Assembly: GCA_902784015.1 (NCBI GenBank)
Contig: CACZTC010000175.1
Location: forward strand, 1 to 8,152
Direction: 5' to 3'
Source of the DNA: an uncultured Erysipelotrichaceae bacterium
GTDB lineage: Bacteria; Bacillota_I; Bacilli_A; Erysipelotrichales; Erysipelotrichaceae
Length of the DNA: 8,152 nucleotides
Part shown: positions 1 through 5,598 of the stretch, in pieces
How the letters are laid out: every line of letters starts with the position of its first letter
Numbering within the stretch: position 1 is the stretch's first letter
The notes under the pieces: model-generated
Databases searched by the model: none
The model's input: only the letters and a program-made list of their open reading frames with translations
Told to the model about the DNA's origin: nothing
Program-made: the position numbers and the translations under genes

Positions 1-82
1 AACAGGGATTTGAACCCTGGCACCGTGTTACCGATCTACGAGCTTTCCAAGCCCGCCCCTTCAACCGCTTGGGTATTCCTGC
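1..82 (-). tRNA. tRNA-Ser (anticodon GGA), 3' end cut by window edge
   Basis: Read on the minus strand from position 82: a 7-nt acceptor strand (GCAGGAA), TA, then a D-arm with CCC...AAGCGGTT...GGG. The anticodon stem CGGGC/GCTCG encloses the loop TTGGAAA, giving anticodon GGA, which reads UCC/UCU serine codons. A long class II variable arm follows, then a T-arm with CAGGG/CCCTG around TTCAAAT. The long variable arm and the AAGCGGTT D-loop fit serine tRNAs. Only TT of the 3' acceptor strand lies inside the window, so about five acceptor bases, the discriminator base and CCA (if encoded) are outside. It begins 23 nt after the lipoprotein stop codon with no terminator visible between, so co-transcription with the mur operon is possible; no convincing promoter of its own was seen. 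Confidence 0.93.
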
Positions 83-105
83 ACTTTATCAATCCTATCA
101 CATTT

Positions 106-564
106 TTATTTAATCATCTTTAGATTATCTAAAACATCCTGCATATACTTACCTTTAGTTATATATAAAGAATAAGAATATCCTTCATTCTTCCATGTCA
201 CTACATAAATAAGACTCTTTATACAGCGCATTTCATATCTAATACCATCTTGTTCGCTCTCTTCAATTCTTGCATATTCTTCATAATTACCTGAAATATC
301 ATTATAATTTCCTTTAGCTTTACGAATTCTTCCTGTTTCATGATGATTCAAGTCTAAATAAATGACTTCAATCATACCTGAATCATAGACATTAATCTCT
401 TTTAAAACTGAACTAGCTAATTCTTCAGGTATTTCCATATCAAAGCCAGCATCCACAACTGCCTTTTCAATCGTTGTCACCTGATGAAATGGTGTTTCTA
501 CTTGTTTAGAACAACCATTTATCATTAATAAAAATATAATTAAAAAATATAATAATTTTTTCAT
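106..564 (-). CDS. small lipoprotein with DUF4367-like domain
   Basis: This 152-residue protein starts with a short charged n-region (MKK), a hydrophobic stretch to about residue 15 and a loose lipobox (INGC) with Cys18, so it is probably a lipid-anchored protein on the outer face of the membrane. The mature part has no recognised catalytic motif. Its features (an IPEEL segment near 45-49, an RKAKG..NDISGNY stretch near 81-94, and a C-terminal VTWKNEGYSYSLYI segment) resemble clostridial proteins of the DUF4367 type, a family of unknown function. That family match is from memory and tentative. It begins 2 nt after the murI stop codon and has no clear Shine-Dalgarno sequence, so it is probably translated by coupling to murI as the last protein gene of the mur operon. 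A role in the cell envelope is inference from position only. Confidence 0.75.
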   Translation of the reverse strand: MKKLLYFLIIFLLMINGCSKQVETPFHQVTTIEKAVVDAGFDMEIPEELASSVLKEINVYDSGMIEVIYLDLNHHETGRIRKAKGNYNDISGNYEEYARIEESEQDGIRYEMRCIKSLIYVVTWKNEGYSYSLYITKGKYMQDVLDNLKMIK

Positions 565-566
565 AA

Positions 567-1370
567 TTAAATATTTACTAATTCTACCTCTTCATCTAAT
601 TCATTCCCAAAGAATATCTTCGCATTTTCTTGGAAATTCTCTTTCGCATCGCTCACAAAATATTTTATTTTGCCATCATTATTATTTGATAATAAATCTT
701 TTTCTTCTAAGCCCATCTTTAATGCTTCAGCAGCGCATAGCGAAGAAGAAACAATATTTAAATCATTTCTTAAATTACTAATAGCATCTTGTAATAAAGG
801 ATAATGTGTACAACCTAAAACAATTGTATCTACTTCTTCACTTAATAAATCTAAATATTCTTTAAGAATAAGATTAACGACTTTATCATCTTTTGAATAT
901 CTACCATTTTCTACTAATGGCACTAATAAAGGACAGGCATGTGCTTCGACAATTGCTTCAGGATTATATTTAGATATTTGATCTATATAAGCATTAGATT
1001 TCACAGTAGCATTAGTTGCCAAAATGCCAATATGATTATTCTTTGTGATTTTAGTAGCTACTTTTGAGGCTGGAGCTATTACGCCATAAACTGGTATATC
1101 TAATTCTTCTTTTAATCTTTTGCCTGATATTGCATCAGCTGTATTACAAGCTATAACTAAAGCTTTTATATCTTTTTTCATAAGAAAAGATGCATTCTTA
1201 AAAGCGAAACTTTCTATTTGTTTTTTAGATTTAGTTCCATAAGGAAGATTAGCAGTATCACCAAAATAAATAATATTCTCTTTTGGCATTAAATCTTTAA
1301 TCGCTTTAAGAACTGTTAAGCCACCTATGCCTGAATCAAATATACCTATATAACTATCTCTATTACTCAT
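567..1370 (-). CDS. murI: glutamate racemase MurI
   Basis: Interconverts L- and D-glutamate in the cytoplasm, supplying the D-Glu that MurD adds to the peptidoglycan stem peptide. The 267-residue length is usual for the family. All signature blocks are visible: FDSGIGGLTV at 11-20 with Asp12, GDTANLPYG at 37-45, the first catalytic cysteine in ACNTAD (Cys75), and the second in GCTHYPLL (Cys187, with His189). Two catalytic cysteines on either side of a pseudo-symmetric active site are the known family mechanism. The start ATG overlaps the murD stop codon by 4 nt (ATGA), which fixes the start and implies translational coupling; upstream bases show only a weak Shine-Dalgarno sequence. The gene therefore follows the enzyme that consumes its product. 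No truncation or odd residue was seen. Confidence 0.97.
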   Translation of the reverse strand: MSNRDSYIGIFDSGIGGLTVLKAIKDLMPKENIIYFGDTANLPYGTKSKKQIESFAFKNASFLMKKDIKALVIACNTADAISGKRLKEELDIPVYGVIAPASKVATKITKNNHIGILATNATVKSNAYIDQISKYNPEAIVEAHACPLLVPLVENGRYSKDDKVVNLILKEYLDLLSEEVDTIVLGCTHYPLLQDAISNLRNDLNIVSSSLCAAEALKMGLEEKDLLSNNNDGKIKYFVSDAKENFQENAKIFFGNELDEEVELVNI

Positions 1371-2707
1371 AATTCATTTACCAATTCAATGAAATGGTCT
1401 CCTCTTTCTTCAAAGTCGCGATATTGATCAAAAGAAGAAGTTGTTGGTGATAATAAAACAATATCTCCTTCTTTAGCTATTTCTTTACTTAAGGCTATAG
1501 CTTCTTTTAAATCTTTCACAATATGTGCTTTATCTCCTATTAGATCAGTTGCGATTCTTTCTCCCGCTAAGCCATAACCAATAACTTCTTTAACTGGTCC
1601 TAAATATTTTTTTACTTCATCCATACTTAAGCCCTTCTCAAAGCCGCCAACTAATAATATGACATTCTTTTCAAAAGCTTTTAAAGCTGTAATAGTAGCA
1701 TCTGTATTAGTAGCTTTAGAGTCATTATAATATTTAACACCATCAACTTCTCTCACAAATTCAATACGATGCTTAACACCTTTAAAGTTATATATTACTT
1801 CTTGAATATCTTCACTTTTAACGCCTGCTATCTTACACATATAAGAAGCTATCATAATATTTTGGATATTATGCATGCCTGGTATTCTTACTTTATTAAT
1901 ATCTATTAATTTTTCATTTTCTATCACTATCCAATTATCTTCAATATGAGCATCTGTATCATGGCGATATAAAGAAAATGTTTTTATTTTAGCTTTGATA
2001 GGATGCTTATTTGTATAAGCGATAATATTATCGTCATCCATATTTAGAAGAAAAGCATCATTATCATCACAATTCTTATATATTCTTGTTTTAACATCAT
2101 AATAAGCATCTAAAGAGCCCATAAAATCAATATGATCTGGTGATAGATTAACTATGGTTGAAACTTCAGGATGGAAATCTTTCAAGTCACCTAACTGGCC
2201 TTGGCTTAATTCTAAAGCTATATAATTACCTTCACTATTTATTAAATCATTATCTAAAACAATATCAGCTAAAGGTATTCCAATATTACCAGCTAAATAT
2301 GCTTTATTTGCGTAGGCTTTCTTTAATATTTCATATACTAAAGTCGTAGTCGTAGTTTTACCATTAGTACCTGTAATAGCTAAATAATGTTGGGGCTTAG
2401 CTAATTCATAAGCTAATTCAACTTCAGTAATGATAGGTATATTTCTTTTTTGAAAATCAATAATAAAATCTTTTAAAGGTGAAATGCCAGGATTTTTTAT
2501 AACTAAATCATAATCATCTTTAAAAACTTCTTCATCTTGTTTTCTAACAATAATAGCTAACTTTTTTAATTCATCTATTTCTTCAATATCTTTAGCTTCG
2601 CATAGAGTAATCTTTTCAACATTAAACTTCTTTAAAAGCTTAATGGCTGCTTTACCACTTCTGGCATAACCTATAACTAAGACATTTTTATATGGAAATC
2701 TATTCAT
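1367..2707 (-). CDS. murD: UDP-N-acetylmuramoyl-L-alanine:D-glutamate ligase MurD
   Basis: Cytoplasmic Mur ligase that joins D-glutamate to UDP-MurNAc-L-Ala using ATP. The 446 residues are typical. An N-terminal Rossmann-like UDP-binding domain starts with VIGYARSGKAA (11-21). The central ATPase domain has the P-loop GTNGKTT (113-119, Lys117), NLSPDHIDFMGS (187-198) and a lysine in YDVKTRIY (Lys206) at the place of the carbamylated lysine of Mur ligases. The C-terminal domain has FKGVKHRIE (308-316), YYNDSKATN (326-334) and LLVGGFEKG (351-359). Near Glu166 the usual ELSSxQL reads ELSQGQL, and the common SPACASFD block reads SPTTSSFD; both are mild variants and do not suggest loss of function. 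It is first in the murD-murI-lipoprotein operon. The ATG at 2705-2707 is preceded by only AGG at short distance, with a candidate -10 box 14 nt upstream. Confidence 0.97.
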   Translation of the reverse strand: MNRFPYKNVLVIGYARSGKAAIKLLKKFNVEKITLCEAKDIEEIDELKKLAIIVRKQDEEVFKDDYDLVIKNPGISPLKDFIIDFQKRNIPIITEVELAYELAKPQHYLAITGTNGKTTTTTLVYEILKKAYANKAYLAGNIGIPLADIVLDNDLINSEGNYIALELSQGQLGDLKDFHPEVSTIVNLSPDHIDFMGSLDAYYDVKTRIYKNCDDNDAFLLNMDDDNIIAYTNKHPIKAKIKTFSLYRHDTDAHIEDNWIVIENEKLIDINKVRIPGMHNIQNIMIASYMCKIAGVKSEDIQEVIYNFKGVKHRIEFVREVDGVKYYNDSKATNTDATITALKAFEKNVILLVGGFEKGLSMDEVKKYLGPVKEVIGYGLAGERIATDLIGDKAHIVKDLKEAIALSKEIAKEGDIVLLSPTTSSFDQYRDFEERGDHFIELVNEL

Positions 2708-2721
2708 AATACCTGCTAACC

Positions 2722-2727
2722 ATTATA
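2722..2727 (-). promoter_or_regulatory. candidate -10 box of the murD operon
   Basis: A perfect TATAAT on the minus strand lies 14 nt upstream of the murD ATG. Usual spacing would start transcription near 2715, giving a leader of only about 8 nt (CAGGTATT). No good -35 hexamer is present at 16-18 nt; the bases there belong to the preceding terminator hairpin. The region is AT-rich, so a chance match is possible. Confidence 0.5.
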
Positions 2728-2731
2728 TGCG

Positions 2732-2760
2732 AAAATAAAGAGGAAGACTACTCTTCCTCT
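2732..2760 (-). terminator. Rho-independent terminator after the DUF1858 gene
   Basis: A perfect 9-bp stem on the minus strand (AGAGGAAGA, loop GTAG, TCTTCCTCT; arms at 2739-2747 and 2752-2760) is followed by TTATTTTC. The TAG stop codon of the DUF1858 gene lies inside the 4-nt loop, so the last codons (Val-Glu-Glu-Glu) form the 5' arm of the stem. It ends the aldo/keto reductase operon just before the murD promoter. Confidence 0.8.
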
Positions 2761-2987
2761 ACATGATTATCTATCATTTTACTTATTTCATTAACGACAT
2801 CTTCAACATTCAATTTACCTAATTTAGCTAAATCCTTAATCGTAGCTTTTTTTAACATCGTTCTACCTAAAGGAGAATTAACCATCTTAAATCTTTCATC
2901 TAGTTTGATAGCTTCTTCTAATAGCCAAGGATATTCTTCTAATATATCTTTTAATTTGGTTGAAGCTTCTATTTTATTATTTTCCAT
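2748..2987 (-). CDS. small DUF1858-type protein
   Basis: This 79-residue protein has no signal peptide or membrane segment. It looks like a single DUF1858 helical domain: an LKDILEEYPW segment (12-21), then ERFKMVNSPLGRTMLKKATI (31-50), which fits the 'F..l.NP..r.t..k.aT' pattern of the DUF1858 domain found at the N-terminus of DUF438/hemerythrin-like proteins, and a final helix ending in an acidic tail (VEEE). DUF1858 has no established biochemical activity, so no function is given. The ATG has a good Shine-Dalgarno sequence (AAAGGA, 7-nt spacing) inside the 3' end of the aldo/keto reductase gene, and the two genes overlap by 11 nt, so they were made from one message. It should still be expressible even though the upstream gene is broken, unless polarity reduces its mRNA. 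Confidence 0.8.
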   Translation of the reverse strand: MENNKIEASTKLKDILEEYPWLLEEAIKLDERFKMVNSPLGRTMLKKATIKDLAKLGKLNVEDVVNEISKMIDNHVEEE

Positions 2988-3870
2988 ATACTAATCCTTT
3001 CTTAACATCAAATTCTTGATTTAAACACATTCTAACAAAATCAGGATCAAAATGTTTAGTTCTTGAATCACCATAGCCCATATCTAAGCTAGCTATCATC
3101 GCCATTTCTTCTTCTGTTAAAGTAAAATCAAAGACCTCAAAATTCTCTTTAATTCTTTCTTTATGGACTGACTTTGGTAAGACAACTGTTTTTCTTTGTA
3201 TGCCCCATCGCAATAAGACTTGGGCAACTGTTTTATTATATTTTTCAGCTATTTTAATTAACATCTTATTATTATATGGATCATATCTACCGCCACCTAA
3301 AGGAGCCCAGGCCTCAGCCACAACCCCATAATAAGCCATTGTTTCTAAAGCTTCATTTTGGATGAAATATGGATGTAATTCAACTTGATTAACAGCTGGA
3401 ATAATATCAACTATTTCACATAAATTAGTTAAGATATTAGGATAAAAATTAGAAACACCAATAGCTTTTAATATTCCTTCTTTATAAGCTCTTTCTAGAG
3501 CTCTATAAGCACTGAAATAATCATTTAAAGCTTGATGTAATAAATATAAATCGATATATTCTAAATCTAATTTCTTTAATGAAGTCTGAATACCTTGATA
3601 GGCACTTTCTTCATCATTCATATCCCTAACCCATAATTTAGAAGTAATAAATAAATCTTCTCTTTTACATATTCCATCTTTAATGGCTTCTTAAATTGCC
3701 TCGCCTACGGCATCTTCATTACTATAAGCTGAAGCTGTATCAATTAAGCGATAACCTACTTTAATAGCTTCATATACTGCTTCTTTACATTCTTCTTTAT
3801 CAGGCACTCTAAAAACACCAAAACCAATAATCGGGATATCAGCACCCGTATTAAGCTTTAAATATTCCAT
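2977..3870 (-). pseudogene. aldo/keto reductase with in-frame stop at codon 60
   Basis: From the ATG at 3868-3870 the frame reads a normal aldo/keto reductase (NADPH-dependent carbonyl reduction, TIM barrel) of 297 codons, but codon 60 (3691-3693) is TAA. On either side the frame is intact: IPIIGFGVF (12-20), DTASAY with catalytic Asp44 and Tyr49, stop at 60, ITSKLW with Lys78, LLHQ with His112, and the cofactor motif PKSVHKERI near the end. All four catalytic residues are present, as is a strong ribosome site (AAAGGAG, 9-nt spacing). Family members often have Lys or Arg at the stop position (VGEAI-K-E), so an AAA-to-TAA change is the simplest cause. The ATG at 3619-3621 opens a 214-residue remnant lacking Asp44, Tyr49 and Lys78, which could not be a working enzyme. 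It is either a very recent pseudogene or a sequencing error. The substrate is unknown; YvgN/2,5-diketogluconate-reductase-like proteins are the nearest in style. Confidence 0.88.
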
Positions 3871-3879
3871 ATTTCTAAT

Positions 3880-3901
3880 CTCCTTTAATATATTTATTAT
3901 A
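3880..3901 (-). promoter_or_regulatory. -10 box and ribosome site of the aldo/keto reductase operon
   Basis: On the minus strand TATAAT (3896-3901) would start transcription near 3889, and the leader holds AAAGGAG (3880-3886) 9 nt before the ATG at 3868-3870. The -35 region (AGCAAT at 17-nt spacing) is poor. The strong ribosome site so far upstream supports the full-length start and therefore the pseudogene call. Confidence 0.55.
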
Positions 3902-3931
3902 CTTTGTTATTAAAATATATTGCTGATTACG

Positions 3932-3937
3932 TATAAT
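3932..3937 (+). promoter_or_regulatory. candidate -10 box of the spermidine-synthase-like gene
   Basis: TATAAT lies 5 nt before the first of two tandem ATG codons (3943 and 3946). Usual spacing puts the start of transcription at about 3944-3946, within the first or at the second ATG, so the message would be leaderless; no Shine-Dalgarno sequence is present. The -35 region is weak (TTAAAA at 16 nt). It is divergent from the aldo/keto reductase promoter in a 72-bp gap. Confidence 0.45.
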
Positions 3938-3942
3938 TATTA

Positions 3943-4668
3943 ATGATGAATAAAGATCTTAATATCTCTATATATGAAGTTATTGATAATAATGAAAGAA
4001 TTAGAGTATATGAAATTGATGGTGGTTGGCATTCAGCCATCTACCTAGATAAGAATAAAAGAAATGAATTAGTTTTTCCCTATTTAAAAGAAGCGGCTAA
4101 TATTTTTGATAAAGGCTCTTATAAAAATATTTTGATGCTAGGCGGCGGGATGTTTTCTTTTGCAAAATATGTTTTAAGCCATAATATGGATAGTATTGTT
4201 GATGCTGTAGAGATAGATGAAATGAGTATTAATACAGCTAAAGAATATTTTTATTTAGATGAATTTGAAGAAGAGTATCAAATAAAAGGAACTGATCGCT
4301 TTAATATTTATATTGATGATGCAAGAAATTATATTTCTTATACTAATAAAATATATGATTTTATCTTCAATGATACTTATTTAGGAACTAATGTAGTATC
4401 AAGCTTAGTTACTAAAAAATATCTTAAGGAAACAAAAAGACTTATGCATGATAAGTCTGTTTATATAGCTAATTTACCTGGCAAAAGAAATATTAAGAAA
4501 TCTTATTTATTAATGGATACTATCAAGAGTCTTAATAGCCTTTTTAATCATGTTTATTTAATTGGCGCAAGAGGTCATTTAGCTAGCGATACATTAATGA
4601 ATTATATTGTGGTAGCTAGTGATAGTGAATTAGATATAGATAATGATATTGATTATAATCAAGGATGA
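3943..4668 (+). CDS. spermidine-synthase-like (SpeE-fold) protein
   Basis: This 241-residue cytoplasmic protein has the Rossmann nucleotide-binding core of the spermidine synthase/SAM-methyltransferase superfamily. Visible are a glycine loop ILMLGGGMF (63-71), an acidic strand end VEID (89-92, Glu90 at the ribose-binding place), an IDDARNYI block (124-131) and YDFIFNDTYLG (138-148). In true spermidine synthases the last strand carries a catalytic Asp in a D-x-x-D-P context; here only NDTYLG is seen, and the protein is shorter than typical SpeE (about 280 residues). No SpeD or other polyamine gene lies nearby. It may be an aminopropyltransferase variant or a methyltransferase-like orphan; the reaction cannot be assigned. 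Two ATG codons stand in tandem at 3943 and 3946, without a Shine-Dalgarno sequence. Its 3' end overlaps the convergent 80-residue gene by 10 bp. Confidence 0.85.
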   Translation: MMNKDLNISIYEVIDNNERIRVYEIDGGWHSAIYLDKNKRNELVFPYLKEAANIFDKGSYKNILMLGGGMFSFAKYVLSHNMDSIVDAVEIDEMSINTAKEYFYLDEFEEEYQIKGTDRFNIYIDDARNYISYTNKIYDFIFNDTYLGTNVVSSLVTKKYLKETKRLMHDKSVYIANLPGKRNIKKSYLLMDTIKSLNSLFNHVYLIGARGHLASDTLMNYIVVASDSELDIDNDIDYNQG

Positions 4669-4901
4669 TGACTTTCGATAAACCATTTATCCTTTTCATA
4701 GAAGATATTTCTTTGCCTACCTTCTATCATGCATGAATAACGAACCCCACACCCTCCTACAACAGAGGCTTTTCTTTGTTTATTAAATATTTTATCTATT
4801 TTATATTTTTTACCATCATCCCAAATAACATATAGAGGTATCATTTCCCCGTCCTTTTTTTGTTTGAGTATGACTTCAATATATCTTTTATATAGTTGCA
4901 T
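4659..4901 (-). CDS. 80-residue protein, DUF6504-like, divergent from S24 repressor
   Basis: A small soluble protein with a compact beta-rich pattern: an IPLYVIWDDGKKYKIDKI core (21-38), then SVVGGCGVRYSCMIEGRQRNIF (46-67) and a terminal KWFIE (72-76). The order 'IxxxxxWxDGxxYxIDxI ... RYxCxIxGRQ ... FYExxxWFIE' resembles small clostridial proteins of unknown function, and more distantly DUF6504, whose members often sit beside Y-family DNA polymerase or ImuB genes. That match is from memory and tentative. Its biochemical role is unknown. The ATG follows a predicted 14-nt leader starting AAAGAGATAAG, which serves as a modest ribosome site. Transcription comes from a promoter whose -35 box sits in the centre of the palindrome shared with the divergent repressor gene, so repression by that protein is a good inference. 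Its 3' end overlaps the convergent SpeE-like gene by 10 bp. Confidence 0.75.
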   Translation of the reverse strand: MQLYKRYIEVILKQKKDGEMIPLYVIWDDGKKYKIDKIFNKQRKASVVGGCGVRYSCMIEGRQRNIFYEKDKWFIESHHP

Positions 4902-4921
4902 TATCTTATCTCTTTATTCAT

Positions 4922-4950
4922 ATTATAAGATTATATGTTGCATTATTCAA
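4922..4950 (-). promoter_or_regulatory. leftward promoter of the 80-residue gene
   Basis: On the minus strand TTGAAT (4945-4950), 17 nt, TATAAT (4922-4927) make a strong sigma-A-type promoter. Predicted +1 is at about 4915, giving a 14-nt leader before the ATG at 4899-4901. A second TATAAT at 4930-4935 is not matched by a suitable -35 box. The -35 box lies exactly at the centre of the palindrome 4934-4966. Confidence 0.75.
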
Positions 4951-4966
4951 TATATTATGCAACATA
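4934..4966. promoter_or_regulatory. interrupted palindrome, probable repressor operator
   Basis: Perfect 10-bp arms TATGTTGCAT (4934-4943) and ATGCAACATA (4957-4966) are separated by 13 bp, with centre at 4950. Arm centres are about 23 bp apart, close to two helical turns, as expected for a dimeric HTH repressor binding one face, though this is inference. It covers the -35 box of the leftward promoter and ends 4 bp before the -35 box of the repressor's own promoter. It is not the Gram-positive LexA box (GAAC-n4-GTTC type). Confidence 0.72.
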
Positions 4967-4970
4967 ATTA

Positions 4971-4998
4971 TTGATTATTATTATATTTAATCTATAAT
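4971..4998 (+). promoter_or_regulatory. promoter of the S24 repressor gene
   Basis: TTGATT (4971-4976), 16 nt, TATAAT (4993-4998). Standard spacing places +1 at 5005, which is the A of the repressor ATG, so the transcript would be leaderless; no Shine-Dalgarno sequence is seen. The adjacent palindrome suggests autoregulation. Confidence 0.7.
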
Positions 4999-5004
4999 AT
5001 AAAT

Positions 5005-5598
5005 ATGGAAATAAAAGATATTATCAAAGCTTATGAATTAAAAACAGGCTTAAATGACGCTAATATAGCTAATAAATTAGGTGTAAGTAGATCTACTGTT
5101 AGTAGATGGAGAAATGGCGAAGTTAAAAATGTCTCTAATGATATAGCTGAAAAACTATCTACTTTAGTCGGCTATAATATTTTACCAATGTTAAAAGGTT
5201 TTGATACTTCAATTACCCTTCCTATTCTTGGCTATGTTAAAGGTGGCTATGATTTATTTGCTGAGGAGAATTATATAGGCGAAGAAGAATCATCTTTAGA
5301 AGAATGCAAACAAGGTGATTATTATTTAAAAGTTGAAGGTAATTCTATGGTTGGCGTAGGCATTATGGAAGGCTCTCTTGTATTAGTTAAACAAACTAAT
5401 CATTTAGAAAGCGGTGAGATAGGCGTTGTGATGATAGGAGATGAAGTAACTATTAAAAGAATTATCTTTAAGAATAAAATGATTATCTTAGAAGCAGCTA
5501 ATAGTGATATTGAAAATAGATATTTCACTAGTGAAGAAATTAAAAACCTTCCCGTTAGAATCATTGGCAAGGTTTTATCTTCTAAAACTTATTATTAA
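5005..5598 (+). CDS. HTH-S24 family repressor (LexA/CI-like)
   Basis: The 197-residue protein joins an N-terminal XRE-type helix-turn-helix (about 15-38; IANKLGVSRSTVSRWRNGE is a clear DNA-reading unit) to a C-terminal S24 peptidase domain (about 72-190). The catalytic serine is in EGNSM (Ser114) and the lysine in VTIKRI (Lys151), spaced as in LexA and lambda CI. The linker LPILGYVKGGYDLFAEE aligns without gaps to the LexA cleavage region, with Gly80-Gly81 in place of the usual Ala-Gly. Known relatives cut themselves when RecA filaments form after DNA damage and so release their promoters; whether this one does is inference. It most likely binds the palindrome at 4934-4966 and controls both itself and the divergent 80-residue gene. 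The ATG start is supported by an ideal promoter and a predicted leaderless message. No phage gene adjoins, so it is a cellular or domesticated regulator in this window. Confidence 0.9.
   Translation: MEIKDIIKAYELKTGLNDANIANKLGVSRSTVSRWRNGEVKNVSNDIAEKLSTLVGYNILPMLKGFDTSITLPILGYVKGGYDLFAEENYIGEEESSLEECKQGDYYLKVEGNSMVGVGIMEGSLVLVKQTNHLESGEIGVVMIGDEVTIKRIIFKNKMIILEAANSDIENRYFTSEEIKNLPVRIIGKVLSSKTYY
5534..5576 (-). terminator. possible terminator for the zinc-ribbon gene
   Basis: On the minus strand an 8-bp stem (AAAACCTT / AAGGTTTT, arms at 5569-5576 and 5543-5550), extended by two C-G pairs after one mismatch, is followed by a T-rich tail (TAATTTC). It begins 22 nt beyond the zinc-ribbon gene's stop codon and lies inside the 3' end of the repressor gene. 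The loop is long (12 nt or more) and the T-run is partly in the stem, so support is moderate. Confidence 0.35.

Noticed and set aside
1..82. tRNA-Leu, which also has a long variable arm
   Set aside because: The 7-nt anticodon loop TTGGAAA reads GGA, a serine anticodon.
2158..2349. Plus-strand open frame inside murD
   Set aside because: Antisense to a clear murD, composition is a mirror of it, no ribosome site or protein family.
2977..3621. Stand-alone 214-residue reductase starting at Met84
   Set aside because: It lacks catalytic Asp, Tyr and Lys and the first barrel strands, while a good ribosome site and intact coding frame continue to 3870; it is the 3' part of an interrupted gene.
3691..3693. 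TAA reassigned or read as an amino acid
   Set aside because: TAA ends several genes here (lipoprotein, aldo/keto reductase, S24 repressor, zinc-ribbon gene), so recoding is unlikely; no read-through signal was recognised.
4677..4697. Hairpin GATAAA-CCA-TTTATC followed by CTTTTC as terminator of the SpeE-like gene
   Set aside because: Only six A/T-dominated pairs inside the coding sequence of the opposite gene; too weak to claim.
3943..5598. Prophage or mobile element around the CI-like repressor
   Set aside because: No integrase, structural gene, attachment repeat or transposase was seen on either side; base composition matches the neighbours.
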